A stretch of DNA of 64,000 nucleotides from Timema cristinae (GCA_039000515.1 JBCFYV010000001.1:37732750-37796749); one strand, 5' to 3'; shown: positions 12,341 through 24,140, counted from the first letter of the stretch. Translations and numbers: made by a program. Notes: generated from the letters alone by a model not told the origin.

Positions 12341-15300
12341 ATGTTACGATCGGATAAAAAATTTAGCTTGACTTGCTCTTCCGTAGTCAACATACATGGT
12401 AAAATGAAGGCTCGGATTTACGTACATAAAAAATTCACAAGACTCGATAATATAAAAGATTATATGGTGTCTTGTGCAGTCCCACAATATTGCCAGACAC
12501 ATCACAAATATTCAAATAACTCAAAAAATATCAATTTTTCATATAAAAATTTCCCAAGTAATGGGAAGGCCTTAGAATTACCCACTAAATGAGATCTCAC
12601 ATGTTACGATCGGATAAAAAATTTAGCTTTTATGGGTTTTTATGTAATCCACATATATAATAAAAGGAAGGGCTCGGATTTACATACATTAAAAAGTTCA
12701 CAGAACCGAAAAGATAGGAGATTAGATGGTCTCTTATGCACTTCAATATTACAAGAATTGTGGAAAAATCACGAATATTCATTTTAAAAATTCCCCAACT
12801 ATAAGGAAGGCCCTGGAATTACCCACATAAAGAAAGCTTAATGTTTTGATCGAATAAAAAACTAAGTTGTTACCGGCTCTTCTGTAGCCAACATATATGG
12901 TAAACATAAACATTATAAAAAATCACAAAACATGATCCGACAGAAAAGTGTAATTTAAATGTTGTCTCGTGCACTTCAATACTACCAAATTGCCGGACAC
13001 ACTACACAAACATTCAAAATGACTCTCAAAATATCGATTTTTCATATACAAATTCCTTATGTAAAACGAAGTCCCTGGAATAACCTCCTTAAAAAGAGAT
13101 TACATGTTACGATCGGATAAAAAATTTAGCTTCACTGGCTCTTCCGTAGTCAACATACATGGTAAAATGAAGGGCTCGGATTTACGTAACATAAAAAAAT
13201 TCACAAGACTCGATAATATAAAAGATTATATGGTGTCTTGTGCAGTCCCACAATATTGCCAGACACATCACAAATATTCAAAATAACTCAAAAAATATCA
13301 ATTTTTCATATAAAAATTTCCCAAGTAATGGGAAGGCCTTAGAATTACCACATAAATGAGTATTCACATGTTACGGTCAGATAAAAATTTAGCTTTTATC
13401 GGTTTTATGTAATCCACATATATAATAAAGGAAGGGCTCGGATTTACTTACATTATAACAGTTCACAAGACCGAGAAGATAGGAGATTAGATGGTCTCTT
13501 ATGCACTTCAATATTACAAGATTGGTAGAAAAATCACGAATATTCAAAATAACACTTAAACTATTGATTTTTCATATAAAAATTCCCCAACTATAGGAAG
13601 GCCCTGGAATTACCTACTTAAAGAAAGCTTAAATGTTTTGATCGAATAAAAAACTAGTTGTTACCGGCTCTTCTGTAGCCAACATATATGGTAAACATAA
13701 ACATTAAAAAAAATCACAAAACATGATCCGACAGAAAAGTGTAATTTAAATGTTGTCTCGTGCACTTCAATACTACCAAATTGCCGGACACACTACACAA
13801 ACATCCAAAATAACTCTAAAAATATCGATTTTTCATATAAAAATTCTTTATGTAAAACGAAGTCCTGGAATAACCTACTTAAAAAAGATTACATGTTACG
13901 ATCGGTTAAAAAATTTAGCTTCACTGGCTCTTCCGTAGTCAACATACATGGTAAAATGAAGGGCTCGGATTTACGTACATAAAAAAATTCACAAGACTCG
14001 ATAATATAAAAGATTATATAGTGTCTTGTGAAGTCCACAAAATTGCCAGACACATCACAAATATTAAAAATAACTCTAAAAATATCAATTTTTAATATAA
14101 AAATTTCCCAAGTAATGGGAAGGCCTTAGAATTACCCACTAAATAGATTTCACATGTTACGATCGGATAAAAAATTTAGCTTTTAGGGTTTTTATGTAAT
14201 CCACATATATAATAAAAGGAAGGGCTCGGATTTACATACATTAAAAAATTCACAAGACCCGATAAGATAGGAGATTAGATGGTCTCTTATGCACTTAATA
14301 TTACAAGATTGGTGGAAAAATCACGAATATTCAAAATAACTCTAAACTATTGATTTTTCATATAAAATTCCCAACTATAAGGAAGGCCTGGAATTACCTA
14401 CTTAAAGAAAGCTTAAATGTTTTGATCGAATAAAAAACTAAGTTGTTACCGGCTCTTCTGTATCCAACATATATGTTAAACATAAACATTAAAAAAAATA
14501 TAAAACATGATCCGATAGAATAGTGTAATTTAAATGTTGTCTCGTGCACTTCAATACTACCAAATTGCCGGACACACTACACAAAAATTCAAAATAACTC
14601 TAAAAATCTCGATTTTTCATATAAAATTCCTTATCTAAAACGAAGTCCCTGGAATAACCTACTTAAAAAGAGATTACATGCTACGATCGGATAAAAAATT
14701 TAGCTTCACTGGCTCTTCCGTAGTCAACATACATGGTAAAATGAAGGGCTCGGATTTATGTACATAAAAAAATCCACAAGACTCGATAATATAAAAGATT
14801 ATATAGTGTCTTGTGAAGTCCCACAAAATTGCCAGACACATCACAAATATCAAATAACTCTAAAAATATCAATTTTTCATATAAAAATATAATTTTTATA
14901 TAAAAATTTCCAAAGTAAAGGGATGGCTTTAGAATTACCACTAAATGAGATTTCACATGTTACGATCGGATAAAAAATTTAGCTTTTATGGGTTTTTATG
15001 TAATCCACATGTATAATAAAAGGAAGGGCTCGGATTTACATACATTATAACAGTTCACAAGACCCGATAAGATAGGAGATTAGATGGTCTCTTATGCACT
15101 TCAATATTACAAGATTGGTGGAAAAATCACGAATATTCAAAATAACTCTAAAACTATTGATTTTTCATATAAAAATTCACCAACTATGAGGAAGGCCTGG
15201 AATTACCTACTTAAAGAAAGCTTAAATATTTTGATCGAATAAAAAACTAAGTTGTTACCGGCTCTTCTGTAGCCAACATATATGGTAAACATAAACATTA

Positions 15301-15529
15301 AAAAAATTCACAAAACATGATCTGATAGAAAAGTGTAATTTAAATGTTGTCTCGTGCACTTCAATACTACCAAATTGCCGGACATACTACACAAACATTC
15401 AAAATAACTCTAAAAATATCGATTTTTCATATAAAAATTCCTTATCTAAAACGAAGTCCCTGGAATAACCTACTTAAAAAGAGATTACATGTTACGATGG
15501 GATAAAAAATTTAGCTTCACTGGCTCTTC

Positions 15530-15530
<1 letters not shown>

Positions 15531-15590
<60 letters not shown>
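15531..15590 (+). other. 60-base poly-A block inside the satellite
   Basis: Exactly 60 A residues interrupt an A monomer after GGCTCTTCC and resume at GGCCTTAGAATTACCC. About 210 bp of the monomer is missing, replaced by the A run. No other unit shows this. It is more likely an assembly or read artefact than an inserted poly-A tail. Confidence 0.8.
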
Positions 15591-15593
<3 letters not shown>

Positions 15594-17005
15594 CTTAGAA
15601 TTACCCACTAAATAAGATTTCACATGTTACGATCGATAAAAAAATTTAGCTTTTAAGGGTTTTTATGTAATCCACATATATAATAAAAGAAGGGCTCGAT
15701 TTACATACATTAAAAAATTCACAAGACCCGATAAAGATAGGAGATTAGATGGTCTCTTATGCACTTTAATATTACAAGATTGTGGAAAAATCACGAATAA
15801 TTCAAAATAACTCTAAAACTATTGATTTTTCATATAAAAATTCCCAACTATAAGAAGGCCCTGGAATTACCTACTTAAAGAAAGCTTAAATGTTTTGATC
15901 GAATAAAAAACTAAGTTGTTACCGGCTCTTCTGTATCCAACATATATGTAAAATAAACATTAAAAAAAATCATAAAACATGATCCGATAGAAAGTTAATA
16001 TTAAATGTTGTCTCGTGCACTCAATACTACCAAATTGCCGGACACACTACACAAAAATTCAAAATAACTCTAAAAATATCGATTTTTCATATAAAAATTC
16101 CTTATCTAAAACGAAGTCCCCGGAATAACCTACTTAAAAAGAGATTACATGCTACGATCGGATAAAAAATTTAGCTTCACTGGCTCTTCCGTAGTCAACA
16201 TACATGGTAAAATGAAGGGCTCGGATTTATGTACATAAAAAAATCCACAAGACTCGATAATATAAAAGATTATATAGTGTCTTGTGAAGTCCCACAAAAT
16301 TGCCAGACACATCACAAATATTCAAAATAACTCTAAAAATATCAATTTTTCATATAAAAATATAAATTTTTATATAAAAATTTCCAAAGTAAAGGGATGG
16401 CTTTAGAATTACCCACTAAATGAGATTTCACATGTTACGATCGGATAAAAAATTTAGCTTTTATGGGTTTTTATGTAATCCACATGTATAATAAAAGGAA
16501 GGGCTCGGATTTACATACATTATAACAGTTCACAAGACCCGATAAGATAGGAGATTAGATGGTCTCTTATGCACTTCAATATTACAAGATTGGTGGAAAA
16601 ATCACGAATATTCAAAATAACTCTAAAACTATTGATTTTTCATATAAAAATTCACCAACTATGAGGAAGGCCCTGGAATTACCTACTTAAAGAAAGCTTA
16701 AATATTTTGATCGAATAAAAAACTAAGTTGTTACCGGCTCTTCTGTAGCCAACATATATGGTAAACATAAACATTAAAAAAATTCACAAAACATGATCTG
16801 ATAGAAAAGTGTAATTTAAATGTTGTCTCGTGCACTTCAATACTACCAAATTGCCGGACATACTACACAAACATTCAAAATAACTCTAAAAATATCGATT
16901 TTTCATATAAAAATTCCTTATCTAAAACGAAGTCCCTGGAATAACCTACTTAAAAAGAGATTACATGTTACGATGGGATAAAAAATTTAGCTTCACTGGC
17001 TCTTC
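15591..17005 (+). repeat. duplicated ~1.4-kb satellite segment
   Basis: This segment repeats 14,120-15,530 at an offset of about 1,475 bp with shared private variants: ATGCTACGATCGG (14,678 and 16,151), the extra AT-rich insert near 14,885 and 16,358, and GATGGGATAAAA (15,495 and 16,971). The poly-A block lies at its left junction. It is either a recent local duplication or the same genomic region assembled twice. Confidence 0.7.
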
Positions 17006-17563
17006 CGTAGTCAACATACATGGTAAAATGAAGGGCTCGGATTTACGTACATAAAAAAATTAACAAGACTCGATAATATAAAAGATTATATGGTGTCTTG
17101 TGCAGTCCCACAAAATTGCCAGACACATCACAAATATTCAAAATAACTCTAAAAATATCAATTTTTAATATAAAAATTTCCCAATTAATGGGAAGGCCTT
17201 AGAATTACCCACTAAATGAGATTTCACATGTTACGGTCGGATAAAAAATTTAGCTTTTAAGGGTTTTTATGTAATCCACATATATAATAAAAGGAAGGAC
17301 TCGGATTTACATACATTAAAAAATTCACAAGACCCGATAAGATAGGAGATTAGATGGTCTCTTATGCACTTTAATATTACAAGATTGGTGGAAAAATCAC
17401 GAATATTCAAAATAACTCTAAAACTATTGATTTTTCATATAAAAATTCCCCAACTATAAGGAAGGCCCTGGAATTACCTACTTAAAGAAAGCTTAGATGT
17501 TTTGATCGAATAAAAAACAAAGTTGTAAAAATCCGTATCAAAACTTCCTTTGGCCGATATTTT

Positions 17564-18206
17564 TTTTATTTTTTACTGCGTCTTACTACCCATTCGGGTT
17601 GTACGCTGAGGGGAATAAAGCTGTTGGTCTAATGTTGATTGTGACATGAAAAAGATCCCTAGAAAATATATTAAAATACCTTTTCCGACAGGATTGGTAC
17701 GCCCTTTCGCTCTATCTCATAGAAATTCCCGTATGCTGATACAATCAGTCGCTTCAGAAGGTGCATTTAACTACCTCAAATATGTAAGTAAAATACAAAC
17801 TACTTTAAAGAATGGACAAAACCTTTATATAATGGAAATATTTAGAAAACCATAACTTAAAAATATCATCTTCTTTTAAAAATAGTATTCTGATATAAAC
17901 TAAAATAATAAATTATTAAAAAGCCTTTAAATGAGGTTTAAAAATTCATTATTGAAGGACATCAAGTACTCAATAAGATAATAAAATGTCAATTATATAA
18001 ATTTAGTCCAATTAATACATACAGTATAGAAAAGGAATTAAAATATTTTCAACCAAGAAAGTATTGAATTAAACAAAAACAACGATCTGGTTTTTAACAT
18101 TTTATCGCAAAATTATTAATATTTTATAATATGGTTCAAACCCAAATTAACAATTAATTGCAATAAACTCTCTAACAATACAATAAAAATCACTTTATAA
18201 CTAAAG
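17564..18206. repeat. left copy of gap-flanking duplication
   Basis: From the T run before ACTGCGTCTTACTACCC to CTAAAG at the first N, this matches 18,307-18,948 at an offset of 742-743 bp. I counted about 13 differences in ~630 bp, roughly 98% identity. The first ~220 bp is a minus-strand SINE fragment. Confidence 0.85.
17571..17790 (-). mobile_element. SINE fragment with shared 3' end (left copy)
   Basis: ACTGCGTCTTACTACCCATT is the reverse complement of the SINE tail shared by types 1 and 2. The body beyond it does not match either type well, so it may be a third family. A second copy lies at 18,314-18,530 because of the gap-flanking duplication. Confidence 0.5.
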
Positions 18207-18306
18207 NNNNNNNNNNNNNNNNNNNNNNNNNNNNNNNNNNNNNNNNNNNNNNNNNNNNNNNNNNNNNNNNNNNNNNNNNNNNNNNNNNNNNNNNNNNNNN
18301 NNNNNN
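18207..18306. other. assembly gap, 100 N
   Basis: Exactly 100 N, the conventional length for a scaffold gap of unknown size. The sequence ending on its left is repeated on its right. Confidence 0.99.
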
Positions 18307-18948
18307 TTTTTTTTTTTACTGCGTCTTACTACCCATTCGGGTTGTACGCTGAGGGGAATAAAGCTGTTGGTCTAATGTTGATTGTGACATGTAAAAGATC
18401 CCTAGAAAATATGTTAAAATACCTTTTCCGACAGGATTGGTACGCCCTTTCGCTCTCTCTCATAGAAATTCCCGTATGCTGATACAACCAGTCGCTTCAG
18501 AAGGTGCATTTAACTACCTCAAATATGTAAGTAAAATAAAACTACTTTAAAGAATGGACAAAACATTTATATAATAGAAATATTTAGAAAACCATAACTT
18601 AAAATTATCATCCTCTTTTAAAAATAATATTCTGATATAAACTAAAATAATAAATTATTAAAAAGCCTTTAAATGAGGTTTAAAAATTCATTATTGAAGG
18701 ACATCAAGTACTCAATAAGATAATAAAATGTCAATTATATAAATTTAGTCCAATTAATACATACAGTATAGAAAAGGAATTAAAATATTTTCAACCAAGA
18801 AAGTATTGAATTAAACAAATACAACGATCTGGTTTTTAACATATTATCACAAAATTATTAATATTTTATAATATGGTTCAAACCCAAATTAACAATTAAT
18901 TGCAATAAACTCTCTAACAATACAATAAAAATCACTTTATAACTAAAG
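18307..18948. repeat. right copy of gap-flanking duplication
   Basis: Nearly identical to 17,564-18,206 and starting right after the last N. Sequence continues uniquely after CTAAAG at 18,948. Contig ends that overlap but were not merged, or two haplotypes placed in tandem, would give exactly this picture. Confidence 0.85.
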
Positions 18949-19077
18949 GTATTATAATATATTATTGGTATCTGACAGTACCTTTATTTATTTTTAATAC
19001 TTCCTTTTGAAACCTAGAAGCTAATCGATTTACTATTTTTTATAATAAGCAAAGAAAAATTCATTTAACTATTTTAA

Positions 19078-19323
19078 TTAAGTTTATTATACAAACCATG
19101 TCTTTCATACTTGTTGGGTTATATTGTTTGTCTTTATCAAGTCAACTGTTTCACAAAGTTGCTTTTTATCTTGATGGAAGAAATGTTTACCACTTTAGAT
19201 AATAACGTCCATACACTTTGTGACTGGTTGGGGAACTATCAATATAATGATGATGGCAAGGAAAGAATTGTATCTAGTGTACAAGTAGAAATAAATATTT
19301 TCCACATTTTGATCGAACCATAA
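19078..19323 (+). CDS. possible gustatory-receptor-like exon or fragment
   Basis: An open frame from 19,078 to the TAA at 19,321-19,323 contains LLGYIVCLYQVNCFTKLLFI followed by LMEEMFTTLDNNVHTL. A hydrophobic helix running into a 'L...F..LN..L..L' loop is the usual appearance of the TM4 to intracellular loop 2 region of insect gustatory receptors. Around 80 residues are open in very AT-rich DNA. I could not settle the splice sites; an AG acceptor-like site occurs at about 19,081. It lies on the opposite strand from the receptor-like gene at 1-492, so it would be a separate gene or fragment. Similarity is by eye and may be fortuitous. Confidence 0.33.
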   Translation, partial: LSLLYKPCLSYLLGYIVCLYQVNCFTKLLFILMEEMFTTLDNNVHTLCDWLGNYQYNDDGKERIVSSVQVEINIFHILIEP

Positions 19324-19398
19324 AAGCATTATTACATGTTTTCTGAGAAAATTATAATTTTTTATTTTCAAAACTACACTTACCTCACTAATAAAAAT

Positions 19399-19490
19399 GT
19401 TTTAAATAAATATATAAAACATAGGTCATATCAAAATAAATTTGTATATGGCAATAAAAGAGACGTTTGTCCTAAGTGCAGTAGATAATA

Positions 19491-19565
<75 letters not shown>

Positions 19566-19656
19566 ATTATCTACTGCACTTAGGACAAACGTCTCTTTTA
19601 TTGCCATATACAAATTTATTTTGATATGACCTATGTTTTATATATTTATTTAAAAC
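19399..19656. repeat. 258-bp near-perfect palindrome with TC/TA/GA centre
   Basis: The arms of about 129 bp are reverse complements with a single mismatch noticed next to the centre. The arm runs GTTTTAAATAAATATATAAA, then AGAGACGTTTGTCCTAAGTG, then GCAGTAGATAATATC, then (TC)n(TA)n and back through (GA)n. There is no spacer. A third copy of the arm follows at 19,675-19,790. Confidence 0.92.
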
Positions 19657-19658
19657 TC

Positions 19659-19674
<16 letters not shown>

Positions 19675-19704
<30 letters not shown>

Positions 19705-19790
19705 TATATCTACTGCACTTAGGACAAATGTCTCTTTATTTCTATATACAAATTATTTTTGATATAACCATTATTTTATAAATTTAGATA
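19675..19790 (+). repeat. diverged third copy of the palindrome arm
   Basis: A (GA)n run followed by TCTACTGCACTTAGGACAAA, then TGTCTCTTTATTTC and TTTTTGATATAACC, repeats the right arm of the palindrome with several substitutions and small deletions. Confidence 0.85.
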
Positions 19791-19819
19791 ATATATATAT
19801 ATATATATATAGATGTTAG

Positions 19820-19855
<36 letters not shown>

Positions 19856-19965
19856 AAAGAAAGCCCTGAATGACTAACTAATTGACTCACTAACTCAACA
19901 CTAATCCTCACACTTCCTATGAAGCTAGAGGCCACAGGTGTTCTTTATAAGCTAATTAGGAAAAA
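19786..19965 (+). repeat. AT microsatellite and dispersed-repeat fragment
   Basis: Two (AT)n runs flank ATAGATGTTAGTATG. Then comes AAAGAAAGCCCTGAATGACT with TGACT/CACT-rich sequence and CTTCCTATGAAGCTAGAGGC. This wording recurs in insect short elements related to RTE-type tails, but the family assignment is tentative. Confidence 0.4.
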
Positions 19966-20249
19966 TTAAAGATTTTTCATTCCAATATTTTGTGATTAAG
20001 ATGGTGAAATAGGGGTATCTACTCTAATCAACACTGTTGATTTATACACTCTTTTTAATCATTTAGAGGTTAATAATCTGATGTTTGTTCTAATCATGCC
20101 TTCGAAAAAATATAGCAATTATTTCCAAACTCCTGAAATAAAAGAATACAGACAATTAATTAAAGTATGTAATTAAGTATTAAAATGCAAATTCAAGAGA
20201 TGGTAGAAGTCTGTAGTTCATATTTTGCTGAATTTTGTGGTGTTTGTAG

Positions 20250-20530
20250 TGTATGTGTGAGAAAGAGGGCAGACCCGGGGTGGTGTGTGGGGGTGGGAAG
20301 TGCCTGGGAGGGGGGAAACCAGTCCAGCCGTGCTCAGTTGATAACTCGCCAGGCAATAGGCAAGGGGGCTTGCCGAAAATAAAACTCACCGTGAGAGACG
20401 GTACATCGTCACCACCTCACGGTGTTTCTTGGTTAGCTATGATACCATGCCATAAAGCTTCAAACAATAATTCCTTATTTTCATCCAAAAATAAATAACA
20501 CAATATCCCGTGTGAAGAACGGGCATTCAA
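20250..20530. repeat. GC-richer island with stem-loops, probable unclassified repeat
   Basis: CACCGTGAG (20,387-20,395) and CTCACGGTG (20,416-20,424) form a perfect 9-bp stem with a 20-base loop. CCCGTGTGAAGAACGGG at 20,507-20,523 forms a second hairpin of the kind often seen at ends of interspersed repeats. Short ORFs on both strands overlap it and look fortuitous. No second copy is present in the window. Confidence 0.4.
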
Positions 20531-20534
20531 TATT

Positions 20535-21150
20535 ATTTTAAAGATAATTATACATACTAATTTTATTAAAAATAACATTTAAATATGTTGATTTTCTTGA
20601 TAATATATATTAGAGATTAGATGATTAAAAATAGCATATTTAAAAAGATTTTGTATTGTAAGAATATGAATTTTTAAGATTATAGTAATCTGCAAATGTA
20701 GAGTTGAAAATGTCCAGATCAAATAAAACGTCTATGTAACCGTTCCTATTAATTATTGTATGATCTTTGGCGAAAAAAGTATTTTTTTCCCCATTTTATT
20801 TCCGTTAAATAAAAGTATTTATCTAAATATACAGTAAAATTAAACTATTTTAAATGTATTAACAATTAGAAGTCCTTGGTCTATTCCCAAATAATTGCAT
20901 TGAGTACAATAATAATTATTTAATCGCATTGAGATTTCTTGGTCTAGCTTCAAATAAGTTGGCAAAAATTCTTTTAACTCAAGTTATTAAATTATAACAC
21001 AAATCGCTTTATCACCATAGCTATGCGAGTAAGACAATTAATTACAGGGTATATATTCATTTTAATATTTTTTTGGATTTGATTTCAGATTTTTTTTATT
21101 ATGTACAGTACATACGTGACATTTTATAAAACATTCTAATTGATGTCGAG
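20535..21150. other. AT-rich intergenic DNA, nothing recognised
   Basis: No ORF of coding character, SINE or tandem repeat is visible. Confidence 0.5.
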
Positions 21151-22775
21151 TAAGGGTAAATAATATTTCAGAAAGGAGACCTTTAGAGAAAAACTAGTAT
21201 GGAACTCCCTTGGAATTTTTCACTCTATTGTTTAAACATGGAGATATTATTCAAATCGTGATATATGTGCTACGAAATAATATACACTATCAAATTCCAG
21301 CCAAAATTTGCTATACATTAGTAAAACATTTTTTATCACCAATTTTAAATTTTTAAATCTTACTTTTAAGGAATTAGAGTCCTCATTTGTATATTTGGAC
21401 TAATAAAAAAGATCGAGGTTGGTTCAACAAGGGTCAACACTTTGTATCTAAATTTCGAATTCCGATTAAAATTTTCAATATTTAATTAGGAATTGCACAT
21501 CTTATGTTTATTGCATTGCTATTGAAATTTTCATTTATAAATTATGACCATTAAATAAATCTTATATTGACTATTAAGTCTAAAATGATAGAGGTAGATC
21601 ATTGCTATATTAACATTTAACCTAAGAGTTTAAAGGAAAACTAAAATAAACCTATTTACTTCTTTATTTGTGGAATTAGATAATTATTGCATTGAAACTT
21701 AAGTAGTATCTCTGTGAAACTAAAGTTCACAAAACTATATTAATATATTTTCCAATATCTCAGAAACTGTTGTTTTTATAACGATATAGTTAAGCTAATA
21801 TTATTTATTTTTAAAATTATTACAGTATTGCAAATATAAGTTATTTATTATCTGAAATAATTGCGGAGATATGGAAATTACCGCTTATGTAAATTACCAT
21901 AATATTAAATTTTATGTGAAAATGAAAGTAGCTCTTTTACTCAAATTCTAGATACAAATTTTAATCAAAATCATTAAGGCCTGTTTTGAGAATATCAATT
22001 TATCATGTTTATCCCTTTATTTAACTACTCTTAATTATATGGTTGAACATACACACTAATATACGTCATTGCAAAAATTACTTTTTAAGAATTGGGGTGG
22101 GTGGGGGTGGTTAAGAAACGTTGACATCCATCAACACCTTGGGTTAGATTTTTTTTTCGATATAATTCACACTTATAGTGTTCGAAAAGATAATATAAAT
22201 ATATATTGGCGTGTGGCTTGAGAACTATTGGTTTGATAAATATCCTTTATATAAAAAAACAGCATTGCTATAAATAGACCTACATGTTTTCAATGATAAG
22301 TATTTTCATATCTCAAAGTGTTACAGTGATATATTAAAAAAATTAGAATTTACGCATCAGACCGGAATCCTTAAAATCATTTTGATTAAAAATTGAGGGT
22401 TGCCATTTTGTTTGTAATATTGTTCGACACTTAGAAATGAAATATAATCAAAATCACTGGAGCCGATTTTGATAAAATTAATTTTTTCTATTTAACCCTT
22501 AAGGAAACTATACTTAATTTTAGGGTTAGATATCGAGTTCTAAAACCCGTTGGGGCAATCCTATGAAAACATTAGATACAAAGTTTTAGCCAGATTGGTA
22601 ATATAGCTTAGGCTCCACTCTGAGGTACAGACAGAAAAAAAACAGGCAGAGAGCAGGATATTAAAAAAAATCGGATTCGGGAGGTCATGAAACTTAGAAA
22701 TTCATCAAAATCTCGAGTTCGGTTTATTGACGATCACAATAATTTATCTACCTTTAAGTTAATGAGAAAGTAAAA
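21150..22775 (+). repeat. dispersed repeat family, copy 2 (most complete)
   Basis: It aligns with copy 1 from GGAACTCCCTTGGAATT to AGAAAGTAAAA without the 1.1-kb interruption. The internal duplication is clear: TTTTAATCAAAATCATTAAG at about 21,959 and ATAATCAAAATCACTGGAGC at about 22,443, an offset of ~483 bp, each followed by GATTTTGA and an AATTnTAnGGTTnnA motif. A 'cagaca' stretch near 22,630 lies just before the conserved end GGTCATGAAACTTAGAAATT. No coding capacity is seen. Confidence 0.65.
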
Positions 22776-23009
22776 AGTAATTAAATTATGAAATATATTT
22801 TTTTAAATGATAATAAGTTTTTAATTTTATTAAACAAATAAATTAATTGTTTATACCAGTTTAATATACATATTGCGCTATCAACTACGTAAAAAGTAGA
22901 AAAATATATTTTTATTATTAAATAACTAACCACTAATAACCCTTTTTAGTGCTGAGAACCTGAAAAAACTAGAATAATTTTAAGTTAAATTATATTCAAA
23001 AACAAAATA

Positions 23010-23965
23010 ATGGGTACGGACCTCAGCTCGAACTTTCTTGCTCTATGGTTAAAAAGTTGAGATATTTACACAAAACTCGTAATACATGAGAAACAAAATA
23101 ATATACACAAGAAAACCCAGATATAAATTGCCCTATAATTACGTAAAACCTTTTTTGAATCCTAGTTTTATATTTTGTTGTTTTATTTTTAAAGAATGTC
23201 CTCATTTGTATTTTTAGACCAATAAAAATGTTCGATTTTGAGTCCACACATAATAATTAAATTTTGACTTCCAGTTAAAATTTTAACATTTTATTAGGTG
23301 TTGCATATATTCATATTATCGCATTATATTCAATCTCTCATTAATAAATTTTGACCAATAAAAAATGTAAATATTGAATATTGAGTCTAAAATATAGTAG
23401 ATGTATCATTATTATACAGTACAAACATTTCTCCTAAGAGGTTAAAGGTAACATAACACATATTTTGAGAAAATTATATTTAATTGTTCTATGGCATTAC
23501 AGAATTATTGTGTTAAAACTTAAGTATTATCTCTTTACAAATAAAACTCACAAATTTATATTAATATATTTGCCAATATCTAAGAAAATATTGGTTTTAT
23601 AAAAATATATTTCAAATAAATATTTTTATATTTTTAAAAGAACTACAATTTTGCAAATATAAGTTATTTATTATCTCAAATATTTGTGGAAATACAGAAA
23701 TTTCCAACTCTGTAAATTAATTTAAAATACATTTTCAAAGAAAAAGGAAACAGCCGTTTTATTTATAATCTTAATAAACGCCTATGTACGAATTTTAATC
23801 AAAATCGTTGAAGCCCATTTTGAGAAACAGACGGAAATTCCAAAACAAATTTTTCGGATTCAGGAGGGTGTTAAAATGTCGAAAATCAACAAAATTTCAA
23901 TTTAGAGTTTTGGATGATCAAAATACTTTCCATGCCTGTAAGATAGTTAGAAAGTAAAAAATTTT
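23010..23965 (+). repeat. dispersed repeat family, copy 3 (lacks second internal half)
   Basis: It matches copy 2 from GGTACGGACCTCAGCTCGAA through CTCCTAAGAGGTTAAAGG and AATCAAAATCGTTGAAGCCC. It then jumps directly to the terminal CAGACGG / GGATTCAGGAGGGTG block, so it carries only one unit of the internal ~480-bp duplication. Confidence 0.6.
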
Positions 23966-24140
23966 TGGTACACCGAACATGCTTTTTTCATGTTTGTCTC
24001 TAATAATTACAAAAAATAATCGTGAGATTTGTGACACCAAGTGATAGATCTATACATTGTTGCGGAAACATTACACCAAAAGATCATAATTGAAAAGATA
24101 TACAATACTACTTACTTACTTTATGGAATTAGATATATTC

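Larger units (their letters stand above)
4917..17527 (+). repeat. satellite array: trimeric higher-order repeat (~790 bp of three ~265-bp monomers)
   Basis: Three monomers alternate. A begins ATGTTACGATCGGATAAAA and continues CTTCACTGGCTCTTCC. B has the same start followed by CTTTTATGGGTTTTTATG. C begins ATGTTTTGATCGAATAAAA. All three share a core, TTCAAAATAACTCTAAAA followed by TTTTTCATATAAAAATT. A-monomer starts lie at 5,881, 6,559, 7,345, 8,118, 8,910, 9,694, 10,485, 11,281, 12,078, 12,341, 13,104, 13,893, 14,678, 15,489, 16,151 and 16,965. The usual period is 763-814 bp; in clean units A, B and C measure about 263, 270 and 263 bp. The left edge is at about 4,917, and the right edge truncates a C monomer at about 17,527. 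Scattered short ORFs (for example those beginning MLRSDKKFSF) arise because monomers contain ATG; they change frame and length from unit to unit and are not genes. Confidence 0.95.

Noticed and set aside
5165..14956. Many 60-83-residue ORFs beginning MLRSDKKFSF or similar.
   Set aside because: They fall on satellite monomers, vary in frame and length between units, and are broken in most units.
4917..17527. CRISPR-like array of regular repeats.
   Set aside because: Units are ~265 and ~790 bp with no unique spacers; this is a eukaryotic satellite.
20185..20498. Overlapping ORFs on both strands in the GC-rich island.
   Set aside because: Both strands open because of composition; no motif, and hairpins suggest a repeat end.
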